Source: Planctomycetota bacterium
Lineage (GTDB): Bacteria; Planctomycetota; UBA1135
DNA length: 37,401 nt
Assembly (NCBI GenBank): GCA_030749235.1
Contig: JASMKM010000013.1
Location: forward strand, 175,470-212,870
Direction of reading: 5' to 3'
Every line of letters starts with the position of its first letter. Position 1 is the first letter of the stretch. The translations under genes were made by a program, and so were the position numbers. Below the pieces are notes generated by a model. That model was not told the DNA's origin. It made no database searches and saw only the letters and a program-made list of their open reading frames with translations. This document shows, one piece after another, positions 30,899 through 37,401 of the stretch.

Positions 30899-32470
30899 AT
30901 GTCCGTCAGTCTTCCGACCTACGGGCGCCAGCAGGTTTATGGTTTCCTGAAGCGCTACTTCGGCTTCGATGAGTTCCGTCTTGGCCAGGCCGACGTAATC
31001 CGCTCCATCCTCGGCGGCCGGGAGGCCATTGCCGTTCTGCCCACCGGTGGCGGCAAGTCCTTGTGCTATCAGTTGCCGGCAATCTTGATGCCAGGCACCA
31101 GTGTGGTTATCAGTCCGCTGATCGCCCTGATGCGCGATCAGGTAACGGCCCTGCGCCAACGTGGGATTCCTGCCGCCAGCATCGACAGCACCCAGGATTA
31201 CGCTGAGCGCGAGGCTGTTGAGCAAGCCTTCGTCGAGGGCAAGTTGAAACTGCTCTATGTCTCGCCGGAGCGCCTCGGTTCGCAGCGTTTCCTCGATATG
31301 CTGAAGCTGGTCGAAGTGCCTTTTGTAGCAGTCGATGAGGCCCACTGCGTCCTGCGATGGGGACACGAATTCCGCGAGGCCTACCTCGAGATCCGCCCCT
31401 TCCTGGAGCGCCTGAAGCCGCGTCATGTCGGTGCCTTCACTGCCACAGCGACTCCGCAACTCCGCTCCGAGTTAGCCGAGACTCTTGGCCTTCAGGATCC
31501 TGACATCTACGTGCGTGGGTTCTTTCGCCCGAACTTGCATCTGGAACAAGAGAAGATGGAATCGGAAGATGCGCGGCACAAGAAGCTGCTGCAGCTAGTG
31601 CGGAATCGCAAGGGCGAGGCACCGGCCTTGGTCTATGCCGCCACGCGCCAAGCCACCGAGGATGCCGCGGCCATGCTGTGCCGCGCGGGCTTGAACGCCA
31701 GCTATTATCACGGCGGCTGTGATCCCGAGTACCGCAGCCAAGCACAGGATGAGTTCGTTAAGGATGAGTTGGATGCATTGGTCGCGACGAACGCCTTCGG
31801 CATGGGCATCGACAAGCCGGATTTGCGTCTATTGGCGCACTTGAGCTTGCCTCGCAGCTTCGAGGATTATTACCAAGAGGTCGGTCGTGCTGGTCGTGAT
31901 GGCCTGGAATCCCAGGTGGCCACCTTGTGGCGCGGGGCAGACTATCGCACGCAAAGTTTCCTGGTCGATCAGCAACCGGACAGCCGTTATCGCGAGGCAG
32001 CCATGCGCAGGCTGAACCGCATGTACGACGCCTTACGCAGCACGCATTGCATGTGGAAGCGCATCCTCGAATACTTCGGCGACCCCGATGTGGCCGAGTT
32101 GAATCAAGGTTGTGGCGCTTGTGTCACCTGCGTGAGTCCCACCCGGCAGATTCGTGTCCTGAATGGCGTGGAGTTGGAGCAATGCAAGGCTTTGCTCACT
32201 TGCGTCAAGCAGCTCGATGGCCGCTTCGGACGCACCCGCATCGTCAAGATCCTTAAGGGCAGCAAGGCCAAGGGCGTGCCGGACTGGCCGGATTCCTACG
32301 GTGCCTTGGCCAAGGCGCAAGTGGCGCAACTGGAGTCGTTCGCCCAGGAGCTGCTCGATGGAGGCTACCTCGAGGTCGCCGGTAGCGAGTATCCTACTCT
32401 CGGCATTGCCCCACGTGGCCGAGCTGCCCTGGAAGGGGCAGAGGAGATTGCCTTGGCCATGCCGACTTAA
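30899..32470 (+). CDS. recQ: RecQ-type ATP-dependent DNA helicase
   Basis: A 523-residue SF2 helicase that unwinds DNA 3' to 5' in repair and recombination. Motif 0 is GFDEFRLGQADVI, Walker A TGGGKS (49-54), motif II DEAHC (146-150), motif III TATAT, and later motifs NAFGMGIDKPD and YYQEVGRAGRDG. The RecQ zinc site is present, with four Cys in THCMWKRILEYF...CGACVTC, and a winged-helix-like C-terminal region follows; no HRDC domain is seen. The aromatic-rich loop reads DEAHCVLRWGHEFRE where RecQ normally has C(V/I)SQWGHDFR. The Ser-Gln pair is replaced by Leu-Arg and Asp by Glu. Because of this it may be a RecQ paralogue rather than the main copy. Confidence 0.93.
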   Translation: MSVSLPTYGRQQVYGFLKRYFGFDEFRLGQADVIRSILGGREAIAVLPTGGGKSLCYQLPAILMPGTSVVISPLIALMRDQVTALRQRGIPAASIDSTQDYAEREAVEQAFVEGKLKLLYVSPERLGSQRFLDMLKLVEVPFVAVDEAHCVLRWGHEFREAYLEIRPFLERLKPRHVGAFTATATPQLRSELAETLGLQDPDIYVRGFFRPNLHLEQEKMESEDARHKKLLQLVRNRKGEAPALVYAATRQATEDAAAMLCRAGLNASYYHGGCDPEYRSQAQDEFVKDELDALVATNAFGMGIDKPDLRLLAHLSLPRSFEDYYQEVGRAGRDGLESQVATLWRGADYRTQSFLVDQQPDSRYREAAMRRLNRMYDALRSTHCMWKRILEYFGDPDVAELNQGCGACVTCVSPTRQIRVLNGVELEQCKALLTCVKQLDGRFGRTRIVKILKGSKAKGVPDWPDSYGALAKAQVAQLESFAQELLDGGYLEVAGSEYPTLGIAPRGRAALEGAEEIALAMPT

Positions 32471-32544
32471 GTCACCCAAGACTAAATGGCGACCTAGGTT
32501 CCCCTTAGAATTGTTAAAGTTAGCAGTAAGCAGAGGACTCCCTC

Positions 32545-33474
32545 ATGGAAAAGAATAACTCACTCCTCCTCGTTGTTGCCGTCCTGCTCATGGCCGTAAC
32601 CACCGTTATTGCCCTAACCTATCAAGGCGACAACAACTCGGAACCCTCCGCGGAAACCGTAGCGTTGCAATCCACTGTGAAAGACTTGGCCGATCAAGTC
32701 GACAGCATGAAGGAACAGATTTCCTTGATGACCGCTCAGATGCAGGCGGTCCAAGCTGCCGGGCCAAGGCCCAATCCTGGTTTGCGCCGTGAAACTTCGC
32801 AGGCACAGGTCGACCGCATGGTCGCCGACGCCGTTGCGCGTCTTGCTCCGCAGGCCAATGCGGCCAATCCTGGTGTGGATGGCGCACTGACTCCAGAGCA
32901 GGAAAAACTTGCTAAACAAGCCAAGCTAAATGAAGCCCTAGCCAAGTTCCTCAATCCGGATATCACTGAGTCTGAGTTCGATAAGATCTGGAAGGACCTA
33001 GCCGATGCTGGTCTGATGGAAGAAACCATCGCGATGCTTGAGGACCAGGCTAGGGCCTACCCTGATGACGAGGATATACAGTTGCTGTTGGGTTATTCTT
33101 ACTTGCAGCCGATGAACGTCGGCAACGTTTCTAGTGTAGAGGCGGGACAGTGGGCCATGAAGGCCGACTACACTTTCGACCGCGTTTTGGAGAAAAACCC
33201 TGAGAACTGGGACGCTCGTTTCGTTAAGGCGATGAGCTACAGCTTTTGGCCACCAGCCCTTGGCAAGCAACAAGCCGCCATCGATCACTTTGAGATTCTC
33301 GTCGACCAGCAGTCACGCCAGAACGCCGATCCGAAGTTTGCGCAGACGCATGTCTTCCTTGGCAACTTGTACTACCAGACCGGCCAAGGAGAGAAGGCGC
33401 AAGAGGCTTGGGCCTCCGGATTGGCCCAGTACCCGGATAACAAGGAACTGCAAGAGAAGGTCAACTCGCAGTAG
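32545..33474 (+). CDS. Membrane-anchored TPR protein with coiled coil
   Basis: A 309-residue protein. An N-terminal membrane anchor (about 6-24, SLLLVVAVLLMAVTTVIAL) places the rest in the periplasm. Residues about 38-68 form a coiled coil (LQSTVKDLADQVDSMKEQIS). After a Pro/Ala-rich linker, residues about 145-305 hold tetratricopeptide-type helices (MLEDQARAYPDDEDIQLLLGYSYL; YTFDRVLEKNPENWDARFVKAM; HVFLGNLYYQTGQGEKAQEAW). The layout resembles TPR assembly factors such as those for cytochromes or division proteins, but no specific family is clear. The start is supported by AGAGGA at 32532-32537, 7 nt before the ATG. It ends convergently against the DUF1080 gene. Confidence 0.85.
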   Translation: MEKNNSLLLVVAVLLMAVTTVIALTYQGDNNSEPSAETVALQSTVKDLADQVDSMKEQISLMTAQMQAVQAAGPRPNPGLRRETSQAQVDRMVADAVARLAPQANAANPGVDGALTPEQEKLAKQAKLNEALAKFLNPDITESEFDKIWKDLADAGLMEETIAMLEDQARAYPDDEDIQLLLGYSYLQPMNVGNVSSVEAGQWAMKADYTFDRVLEKNPENWDARFVKAMSYSFWPPALGKQQAAIDHFEILVDQQSRQNADPKFAQTHVFLGNLYYQTGQGEKAQEAWASGLAQYPDNKELQEKVNSQ

Positions 33475-33480
33475 GCCTAC
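33471..33480. repeat. Perfect 10-bp palindrome joining two convergent stop codons
   Basis: GTAGGCCTAC holds the TAG of the TPR gene and the opposing TAG of the DUF1080 gene, with only 2 bp between the stops. It is too short and lacks a T-tract to be a terminator. Confidence 0.6.
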
Positions 33481-34793
33481 AACTCGCGAACGTAAATATT
33501 CGCGAACTGCAGCGGGTTGCCATGGTTCTGCAAGGCGATTCGACCACGCTCAGCGACCCCCGGTAGCTGGGCGTTTTCGATGACAACCTGACCGTTCAGC
33601 GCCACGCTGAGACGGTCGCCGACCATCTTAATGTGGAAGCGGTTCCACTTGCCGAGTGGAGCATCGGCGTTGACCTTTGGGGTGACCCCCGCGCGGACTT
33701 CCGGGCTCATGCTGCGATCGGTGCGGTAACCGTAGACCTCGCCCGAGCCGATCGGCCAGCACCAAATGTTGACCTGGTTCTTCGAGGAGCCACGCAGGTA
33801 GATGCCACTGTCGCCGCACTCGTCGACCTCCACGCGTTTCGGCGTGCCATCGTCGTTCTTGGCTTCGTTGCCATCGGACAGGATGACCGGCAGCATCGCC
33901 TTGTGCGGCGGCCCGGTCCAGCGCCAGTCGACGATCATTTCCATGTCGCCATACTCGGCCAGCGACCACAGGTCACTAGACTTACCGTCGTAATCGAGGC
34001 GCCAATCCTTCACCTGCCAATGATTTTCATGCTCGGGCTTGAAGTCCCACCCTTCGAAGTCGCGGCCGTTGAAGATTGACTTGAAGCCGACGTCTTCGGT
34101 GGCTACCAAAGTGGTATCCAGCGGATCGGTGGCTGGCAGTTCCTTGATGCGCAGGTTGCGGAAGTAAACTTCGCCGCCTTCTGACTCCAGACATAGATAA
34201 CCCTGACGCGGCTGGATGTCATAGCCGCCAGAGACTTCCTTGCCGTTGACTGCCAACTTGATGGCTCCATCGATAGCAGTGATCTGGAACTTGTTCCATT
34301 CACCAGTGCCATTGGCACGACGCTCGCTTGGCAGGCAGCGCTCCCAACCGGCAGGGTGCGGACGATCCGGGGTCATGCGTGCGCCGTGGATAGCGAAGAC
34401 GTCGCCATGGCTGGTCCAGTTCGCGCTTTCCCAACCATCGATGATCTGCACCTCGATTGAGCGTGAAAAGGGTTGGCCTTTCGAGGTTAGCGCGTCAGCC
34501 CAGACGAAGAAGCCGGCGTTGCCGCCACTAACCATATGCTTGTACTCGAACTCTGCGATGAAGTTGCGGTACATCTTCTCGGTGCGCATCACACCGGTAG
34601 GTTTCCCGTTGCAGAACAACATGCCATCTTCGGTGGGCGTGAAGGTGTCGTCGGCGCAGTTCACGTTTACCCAGCCGGTCAGGTCCTTGCCATTGTAGAG
34701 GTCCACCCAGCCTTCATCGGGATTCGCAGGAGCCACACAGGCTAGGTGCAAGGCGGCGAGCATGGGAAGTACGACGGCGGCGCGCGATTTCAT
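33477..34793 (-). CDS. Exported protein with two DUF1080 (3-keto-disaccharide hydrolase) domains
   Basis: A 438-residue exported protein with a signal peptide (VVLPMLAALHLAC, which may be an imperfect lipobox before Cys19). Two DUF1080 domains follow in tandem. The first (about 27-215) has WVDLYNGKDLTGW, GNAGFFVWAD and RSIEVQIIDG. The second (about 230-437) has FKSIFNGRDFEGWDF, CGDSGIYLRGSSKNQVNIWC and GKWNRFHIKMVGDRLSVALN. The fold is a concanavalin-like sandwich; some members hydrolyse 3-keto-glycosides made by an oxidising partner. The PVC cytochrome at 14591 and the sugar isomerase next door would suit such a pathway (inference). The stop is 2 bp from the TPR gene's stop. Confidence 0.9.
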   Translation of the reverse strand: MKSRAAVVLPMLAALHLACVAPANPDEGWVDLYNGKDLTGWVNVNCADDTFTPTEDGMLFCNGKPTGVMRTEKMYRNFIAEFEYKHMVSGGNAGFFVWADALTSKGQPFSRSIEVQIIDGWESANWTSHGDVFAIHGARMTPDRPHPAGWERCLPSERRANGTGEWNKFQITAIDGAIKLAVNGKEVSGGYDIQPRQGYLCLESEGGEVYFRNLRIKELPATDPLDTTLVATEDVGFKSIFNGRDFEGWDFKPEHENHWQVKDWRLDYDGKSSDLWSLAEYGDMEMIVDWRWTGPPHKAMLPVILSDGNEAKNDDGTPKRVEVDECGDSGIYLRGSSKNQVNIWCWPIGSGEVYGYRTDRSMSPEVRAGVTPKVNADAPLGKWNRFHIKMVGDRLSVALNGQVVIENAQLPGVAERGRIALQNHGNPLQFANIYVREL

Positions 34794-34802
34794 GAGCCGC
34801 CA

Positions 34803-34808
34803 ACCTTA
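34803..34808 (-). promoter_or_regulatory. Possible -10 box (TAAGGT) for the tandem DUF1080 gene
   Basis: TAAGGT on the minus strand ends 9 nt before the ATG at 34793; no Shine-Dalgarno is visible. Confidence 0.3.
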
Positions 34809-34836
34809 CGCGTTTCGCGAAGAATGAAAAGGGGCC

Positions 34837-34849
34837 ACCGCAATGCGGT
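34837..34849 (-). terminator. Weak candidate terminator after the sugar-isomerase gene
   Basis: ACCGC and GCGGT pair around a 3-nt loop, followed on the minus strand by GGCCCCTTTT. The stem is short and the T-run brief, so this is uncertain. Confidence 0.25.
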
Positions 34850-34897
34850 TATGCGCTAGAGAAGGGGCAATTCGATGCCGAACCACAGTTCCCCGCT

Positions 34898-35848
34898 CTA
34901 CTTCCAAGTACAGGCCGTCAACATGCGTGCGGTCGATGCCGCAGCACCTTTCGAAGGCGAACATTCCGCACCGACCGGCTTGCGATAACCCAAGTCGTAG
35001 GCTTCGCGCAACACGCGCGAGTAGTTGATCTCACCGGTGCCGGGCTCGCGTCGCCCCGGGTGGTCGGCAAGTTGCAGGTAGCCGATTTGGTCAAAGCCTT
35101 CGCGCATACGTCCGCACAGGTCGCCTTCGGAGATCTGCATGTGATAGAGATCCCAATTGATTTTCGCCATCGGACTGTCCACTTCGCGGCAGATGCGCAC
35201 GGCATCTGGCGAACCGTAGAGGCAGTGCCCCTTGTGGTCACGGCGGATGTTCATTGGCTCGAGGATCATCATGACGTTGTGATCTTCGGCGATTGGCGCC
35301 GCCAACTTCAGACCGGCGATAATGTTGTCGTGCATCTCACGTTGCGTCATGCCCTTTTGGTCGTTGCCACCGACGATGGTCATCATTGGGCAATCCAGCT
35401 TCAGGGCAAACTCGCAGGATGCCTTCACTTCCTTGACGAAGGCCTTGTGGTTTTGGGGATCGTTCATGCCAGGGTGAAAACCCCAAGCGGTGAACTGGAC
35501 AGCCTTCATACCAGTCTCCTTCATGGCTTCGAGCACCGCCTCCAGGTTCTTATTGCGCCACGGCCAGAACTCAAAGTACTTGTAACCAAGCTTTGACGCT
35601 TGACGAATTTTGTCTTCCAAGGGCCCACGCAACCACATCTCCAGGTTCAGTGCGAAGTCGGTTTGGCAGGCTTCATGCAACTTGACCAGGTCCTCGTCGC
35701 TGGGGTCTTGCAGCGAATCCAAAGCGGTAGCCGCCAGCGGATCCCCCGATGGGATTAAGGCGTTGGCGGCAAGGCCATGAGGCAATGCGGTTCCGGCGGC
35801 GATGGCACCGGCTGCGGTGCGAAGGAAGTTGCGACGCGAAGAAGACAT
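34898..35848 (-). CDS. Tat-exported sugar isomerase/epimerase, hydroxypyruvate isomerase-like
   Basis: A 316-residue protein. The N-terminus SSRRNFLRTAAGAIAAGTAL is a twin-arginine signal. The rest is an AP-endonuclease-2-type TIM barrel close to hydroxypyruvate isomerase and related epimerases. Metal ligands are suggested by MMILEPMN (Glu), INWDLYHMQISEGDL (Asp and His), LQLADHPGRREPGTGEINY, and GAECSP (Glu) near the C-terminus. The Tat signal means it is folded with its metal before export and acts in the periplasm, common for planctomycete members. It lies 104 bp upstream of the DUF1080 gene on the same strand. A substrate such as a keto-sugar is likely but not proven. Confidence 0.9.
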   Translation of the reverse strand: MSSSRRNFLRTAAGAIAAGTALPHGLAANALIPSGDPLAATALDSLQDPSDEDLVKLHEACQTDFALNLEMWLRGPLEDKIRQASKLGYKYFEFWPWRNKNLEAVLEAMKETGMKAVQFTAWGFHPGMNDPQNHKAFVKEVKASCEFALKLDCPMMTIVGGNDQKGMTQREMHDNIIAGLKLAAPIAEDHNVMMILEPMNIRRDHKGHCLYGSPDAVRICREVDSPMAKINWDLYHMQISEGDLCGRMREGFDQIGYLQLADHPGRREPGTGEINYSRVLREAYDLGYRKPVGAECSPSKGAAASTARMLTACTWK

Positions 35849-35854
35849 GCCGCC

Positions 35855-35860
35855 AGGATA
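35855..35860 (-). promoter_or_regulatory. Probable -10 box (TATCCT) for the sugar-isomerase gene
   Basis: TATCCT on the minus strand ends 6 nt before the ATG at 35848, matching the leaderless spacing. Only GGCGGC lies between. Confidence 0.4.
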
Positions 35861-35867
35861 ACGTGGA

Positions 35868-36599
35868 CTATCGGCCCTGCAGGGCGGAAGCGGCCGCTTC
35901 GTCCAGGACCCAAGTCACGTTGGAATGTGAACGCAATAACGACGCCGGCGTATCGATCGAGACCGGCCCTTCCAAGGCCCGCTTCACAGCATGTGCCTTG
36001 TCGGCACCGAAAGCCATCACGATTACCTTGCGCGCATCGAGGATCGTCTGGATGCCGACGCTGATCCCTGCGGTGGGGGCATCGACTCCTTGCGGGAAGC
36101 CCGGCCGTTTGCGCGTGGACTCGGCCAACCGCACCAAGCGCGTGCGTGAATCCGCCGGAGTGCCAGGTTCGTTGAAGGCTATGTGTCCGTTCACACCGAC
36201 CCCAAGCAGGCAGATGTCCAGCCCACCGGCATCGACAATCGCTCTTTCATATGCCGCGCAATGCGTTTCGAAATCAGGTTCCTTGACAGTGCCGTCGAGG
36301 AAGCCGATTGCGTTGGGAGGCAAATCCACCTGCGAGAACAGTTCCTCATCCATGAAGGCACGGAAGGAGATCGGACTCTTGGTAGAGCACGGCCAATATT
36401 CATCGAGGTTGAATGTGCGGCAATGGGCCATGCTGAAGCCACCACCCTGGAAACGTTGCCGCCATAAGGCATAGAGCGGCTTGGGAGTGGAACCGGTCGG
36501 CAGCATCAGCACCGGCTTGGCAACCCTAGCCAAGACCTCATCGACTTGCTCCGCGACGAGGAGCGCGGCGGCGTCGGAGTCTGGGGTCACATGCAACAT
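35868..36599 (-). CDS. nagB: Glucosamine-6-phosphate deaminase
   Basis: A 243-residue protein of the NagB/6-phosphogluconolactonase superfamily with clear NagB features. It converts glucosamine 6-phosphate to fructose 6-phosphate and ammonia in the cytoplasm. The phosphate loop is LPTGSTPKPLY, the catalytic Asp66 is in FNLDEYW, and the ring-opening His139 with Glu144 lies in LGVGVNGHIAFNEPGT, the NagB signature. The ATG at 36597-36599 was chosen because it starts one strand before the fold; upstream in-frame codons cross the divergent promoter. It lies 19 bp upstream of the sugar-isomerase gene and is divergent from the nucleoside transporter. No nagA or nagK is in the window. Confidence 0.93.
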   Translation of the reverse strand: MLHVTPDSDAAALLVAEQVDEVLARVAKPVLMLPTGSTPKPLYALWRQRFQGGGFSMAHCRTFNLDEYWPCSTKSPISFRAFMDEELFSQVDLPPNAIGFLDGTVKEPDFETHCAAYERAIVDAGGLDICLLGVGVNGHIAFNEPGTPADSRTRLVRLAESTRKRPGFPQGVDAPTAGISVGIQTILDARKVIVMAFGADKAHAVKRALEGPVSIDTPASLLRSHSNVTWVLDEAAASALQGR

Positions 36600-36604
36600 C
36601 GGCG

Positions 36605-36610
36605 ATAGTA
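36605..36610 (-). promoter_or_regulatory. Probable -10 box (TACTAT) for nagB
   Basis: TACTAT on the minus strand ends 5 nt before the ATG at 36599. It forms an inverted pair with an identical box on the plus strand at 36630. Confidence 0.4.
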
Positions 36611-36629
36611 TGCCAAGGCGGTTCGTCGC

Positions 36630-36635
36630 TACTAT
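36630..36635 (+). promoter_or_regulatory. Candidate -10 box (TACTAT) for the nucleoside transporter gene
   Basis: TACTAT on the plus strand is the mirror of the nagB box 19 bp away. It would give a leader of about 30 nt before the ATG at 36672. The inverted pair could also be an operator. Confidence 0.35.
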
Positions 36636-36671
36636 GTGCCTTGCCACCAATCCCGCTTGACGGCCACCCTC

Positions 36672-37401
36672 ATGCTTCAACCCCTGTTCGGAATCGCAGT
36701 CCTAATTGGCTTGGCTTACGCCTTGAGCACCAAGCGGCAGGCGGTGCGCTGGCGACCGGTGATGGTGGGCTTGGCTATGCAGTGGGTGTTGGCCTTCCTG
36801 GTGTTGAAGACCGATTTCGGTGCGGTGTTCTTCCACGGCGCCCAGCGCTTCTTCCGCGGGCTGATTGACATGAGCAAGGAGGCTGGCCGCACCGTACTGG
36901 GAGATAGCGCCCTCGGCCTCACTGAAGAGCCAGCGGTGTTCGGCGCCATCGTATTGGTTACGGTGATCTTCTTCAGCTCGATGTTCTCGGTGTTGCATCA
37001 TGTCGGCATCGTGCGCGTAATCGTCGGCGGCATGGCGCGCATGATGGCCAAGTTGATGGGTACCTCCGGTTCGGAGTCCACCGTCGCCGCGGCCAACATC
37101 TTCGTCGGCCAGACCGAAGCGCCGTTGTTGGTACGCCCTTACCTAGCCAACATGACGCGCAGCGAACTGGGTGCGGTCATGACCGTCGGCTTCGCTACGG
37201 TGGCGGGCGGCGTGTTCGCAATCTACGTCGAGATGATGACTGACATCGTGCCAAACGTGGCCGGTCATTTGTTGGCCGCTTCGGTAATGTCAGCGCCGAT
37301 GGGGCTTGCCATTGCCAAGGTGGTGTTTCCCGAGGTCGAGGAATCCGAAACAATGGGCAAAGACATCGCCCAACCAAAGTCGGAATACACCAACTCCATC
37401 G
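36672..37401 (+). CDS. Concentrative nucleoside transporter (CNT/NupC family), 3' end outside the window
   Basis: The frame runs open from the ATG to the last base, giving 243 residues of a protein normally about 400 long. It starts with a hydrophobic helix (LFGIAVLIGLAYALS) and contains the CNT signature GQTEAPLLVRPYLANMTRSE followed by VMTVGFATVAGGVFA. It also has FFSSMFSVLHHVGIV and the preceding GTSGSESTVAAANIFVGQ. CNT proteins import nucleosides with Na+ or H+. The Gln and Glu of GQTEAP contact the nucleoside. The ending is cut by the window edge; no defect is seen in the visible part. It is divergent from nagB across 72 bp with mirrored -10-like boxes. Confidence 0.93.
   Translation, partial: MLQPLFGIAVLIGLAYALSTKRQAVRWRPVMVGLAMQWVLAFLVLKTDFGAVFFHGAQRFFRGLIDMSKEAGRTVLGDSALGLTEEPAVFGAIVLVTVIFFSSMFSVLHHVGIVRVIVGGMARMMAKLMGTSGSESTVAAANIFVGQTEAPLLVRPYLANMTRSELGAVMTVGFATVAGGVFAIYVEMMTDIVPNVAGHLLAASVMSAPMGLAIAKVVFPEVEESETMGKDIAQPKSEYTNSI

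Noticed and set aside
1-37401. CRISPR arrays, tRNA or rRNA genes, insertion sequences, attachment sites
   Set aside because: None seen. Gaps between genes are short and show no direct-repeat arrays, cloverleaf patterns or transposase frames.

Overview
The window looks like chromosomal DNA of a planctomycete or close PVC-group relative (inference). It carries a PVC-type heme-binding dehydrogenase-like protein ending in a c-type cytochrome motif, three copies of the DUF1080 (3-keto-disaccharide hydrolase) fold in two secreted proteins, a Tat-exported sugar isomerase-like protein and many signal-peptide proteins of carbohydrate turnover. The DNA is moderately GC-rich and densely coded on both strands. 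I see no insertion sequence, phage gene, CRISPR array, rRNA or tRNA gene.

Layout. 1-1532: the end of an outer-membrane beta-barrel gene, a strong terminator and a PPP-type phosphatase. 1597-7069 (minus): ribosome silencing factor RsfS, a membrane pyrophosphatase of the K+-dependent type, a DedA protein and a three-gene ABC transporter unit; an FHA-domain membrane protein diverges from the ABC unit. 7675-11294 (minus): cation efflux protein, a DsbA-like protein that lacks its active site, a divergent isocitrate/isopropylmalate dehydrogenase-family protein and a GT4 glycosyltransferase. 11340-14546 (plus): an anchored protein with carboxypeptidase-regulatory-like repeats and histidine ammonia-lyase. 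14591-19751: divergent PVC cytochrome and a DUF1080/M60 metallopeptidase fusion. 19829-22757 (plus): an unknown protein, a SatD-like protein with a C-terminal helix-turn-helix, and urocanate hydratase. 22828-29815: an exopolysaccharide locus with two Wzz-like chain-length proteins, two tiny membrane proteins, a GH39-like lipoprotein and an O-antigen ligase/polymerase. 29828-32470: DjlA-like co-chaperone, small membrane protein and RecQ-type helicase. 32545-37401: anchored TPR protein, tandem-DUF1080 protein, Tat sugar isomerase, glucosamine-6-phosphate deaminase and a nucleoside transporter cut by the window end.

How the genes may work together. hutH and hutU are the first two steps of histidine breakdown but lie 6.5 kb apart. 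The M60 peptidase, the DUF1080 proteins, the sugar isomerase, NagB and the nucleoside transporter suggest scavenging of glycoproteins, amino sugars and nucleosides. The 22.8-29.8 kb genes, perhaps with the GT4 enzyme at 7.7-8.8 kb, would make and trim a surface polysaccharide.

Most notable: (1) histidine ammonia-lyase has Ala-Cys-Gly where the MIO cofactor normally forms from Ala-Ser-Gly; (2) many first-in-unit genes have a TANNNT box ending 5-9 nt before the start codon and no Shine-Dalgarno, which suggests widespread leaderless transcription; (3) a three-domain M60 peptidase fusion; (4) an unusual split Wzz operon whose first gene has no ordinary start codon; (5) a DsbA-like protein missing its CXXC.
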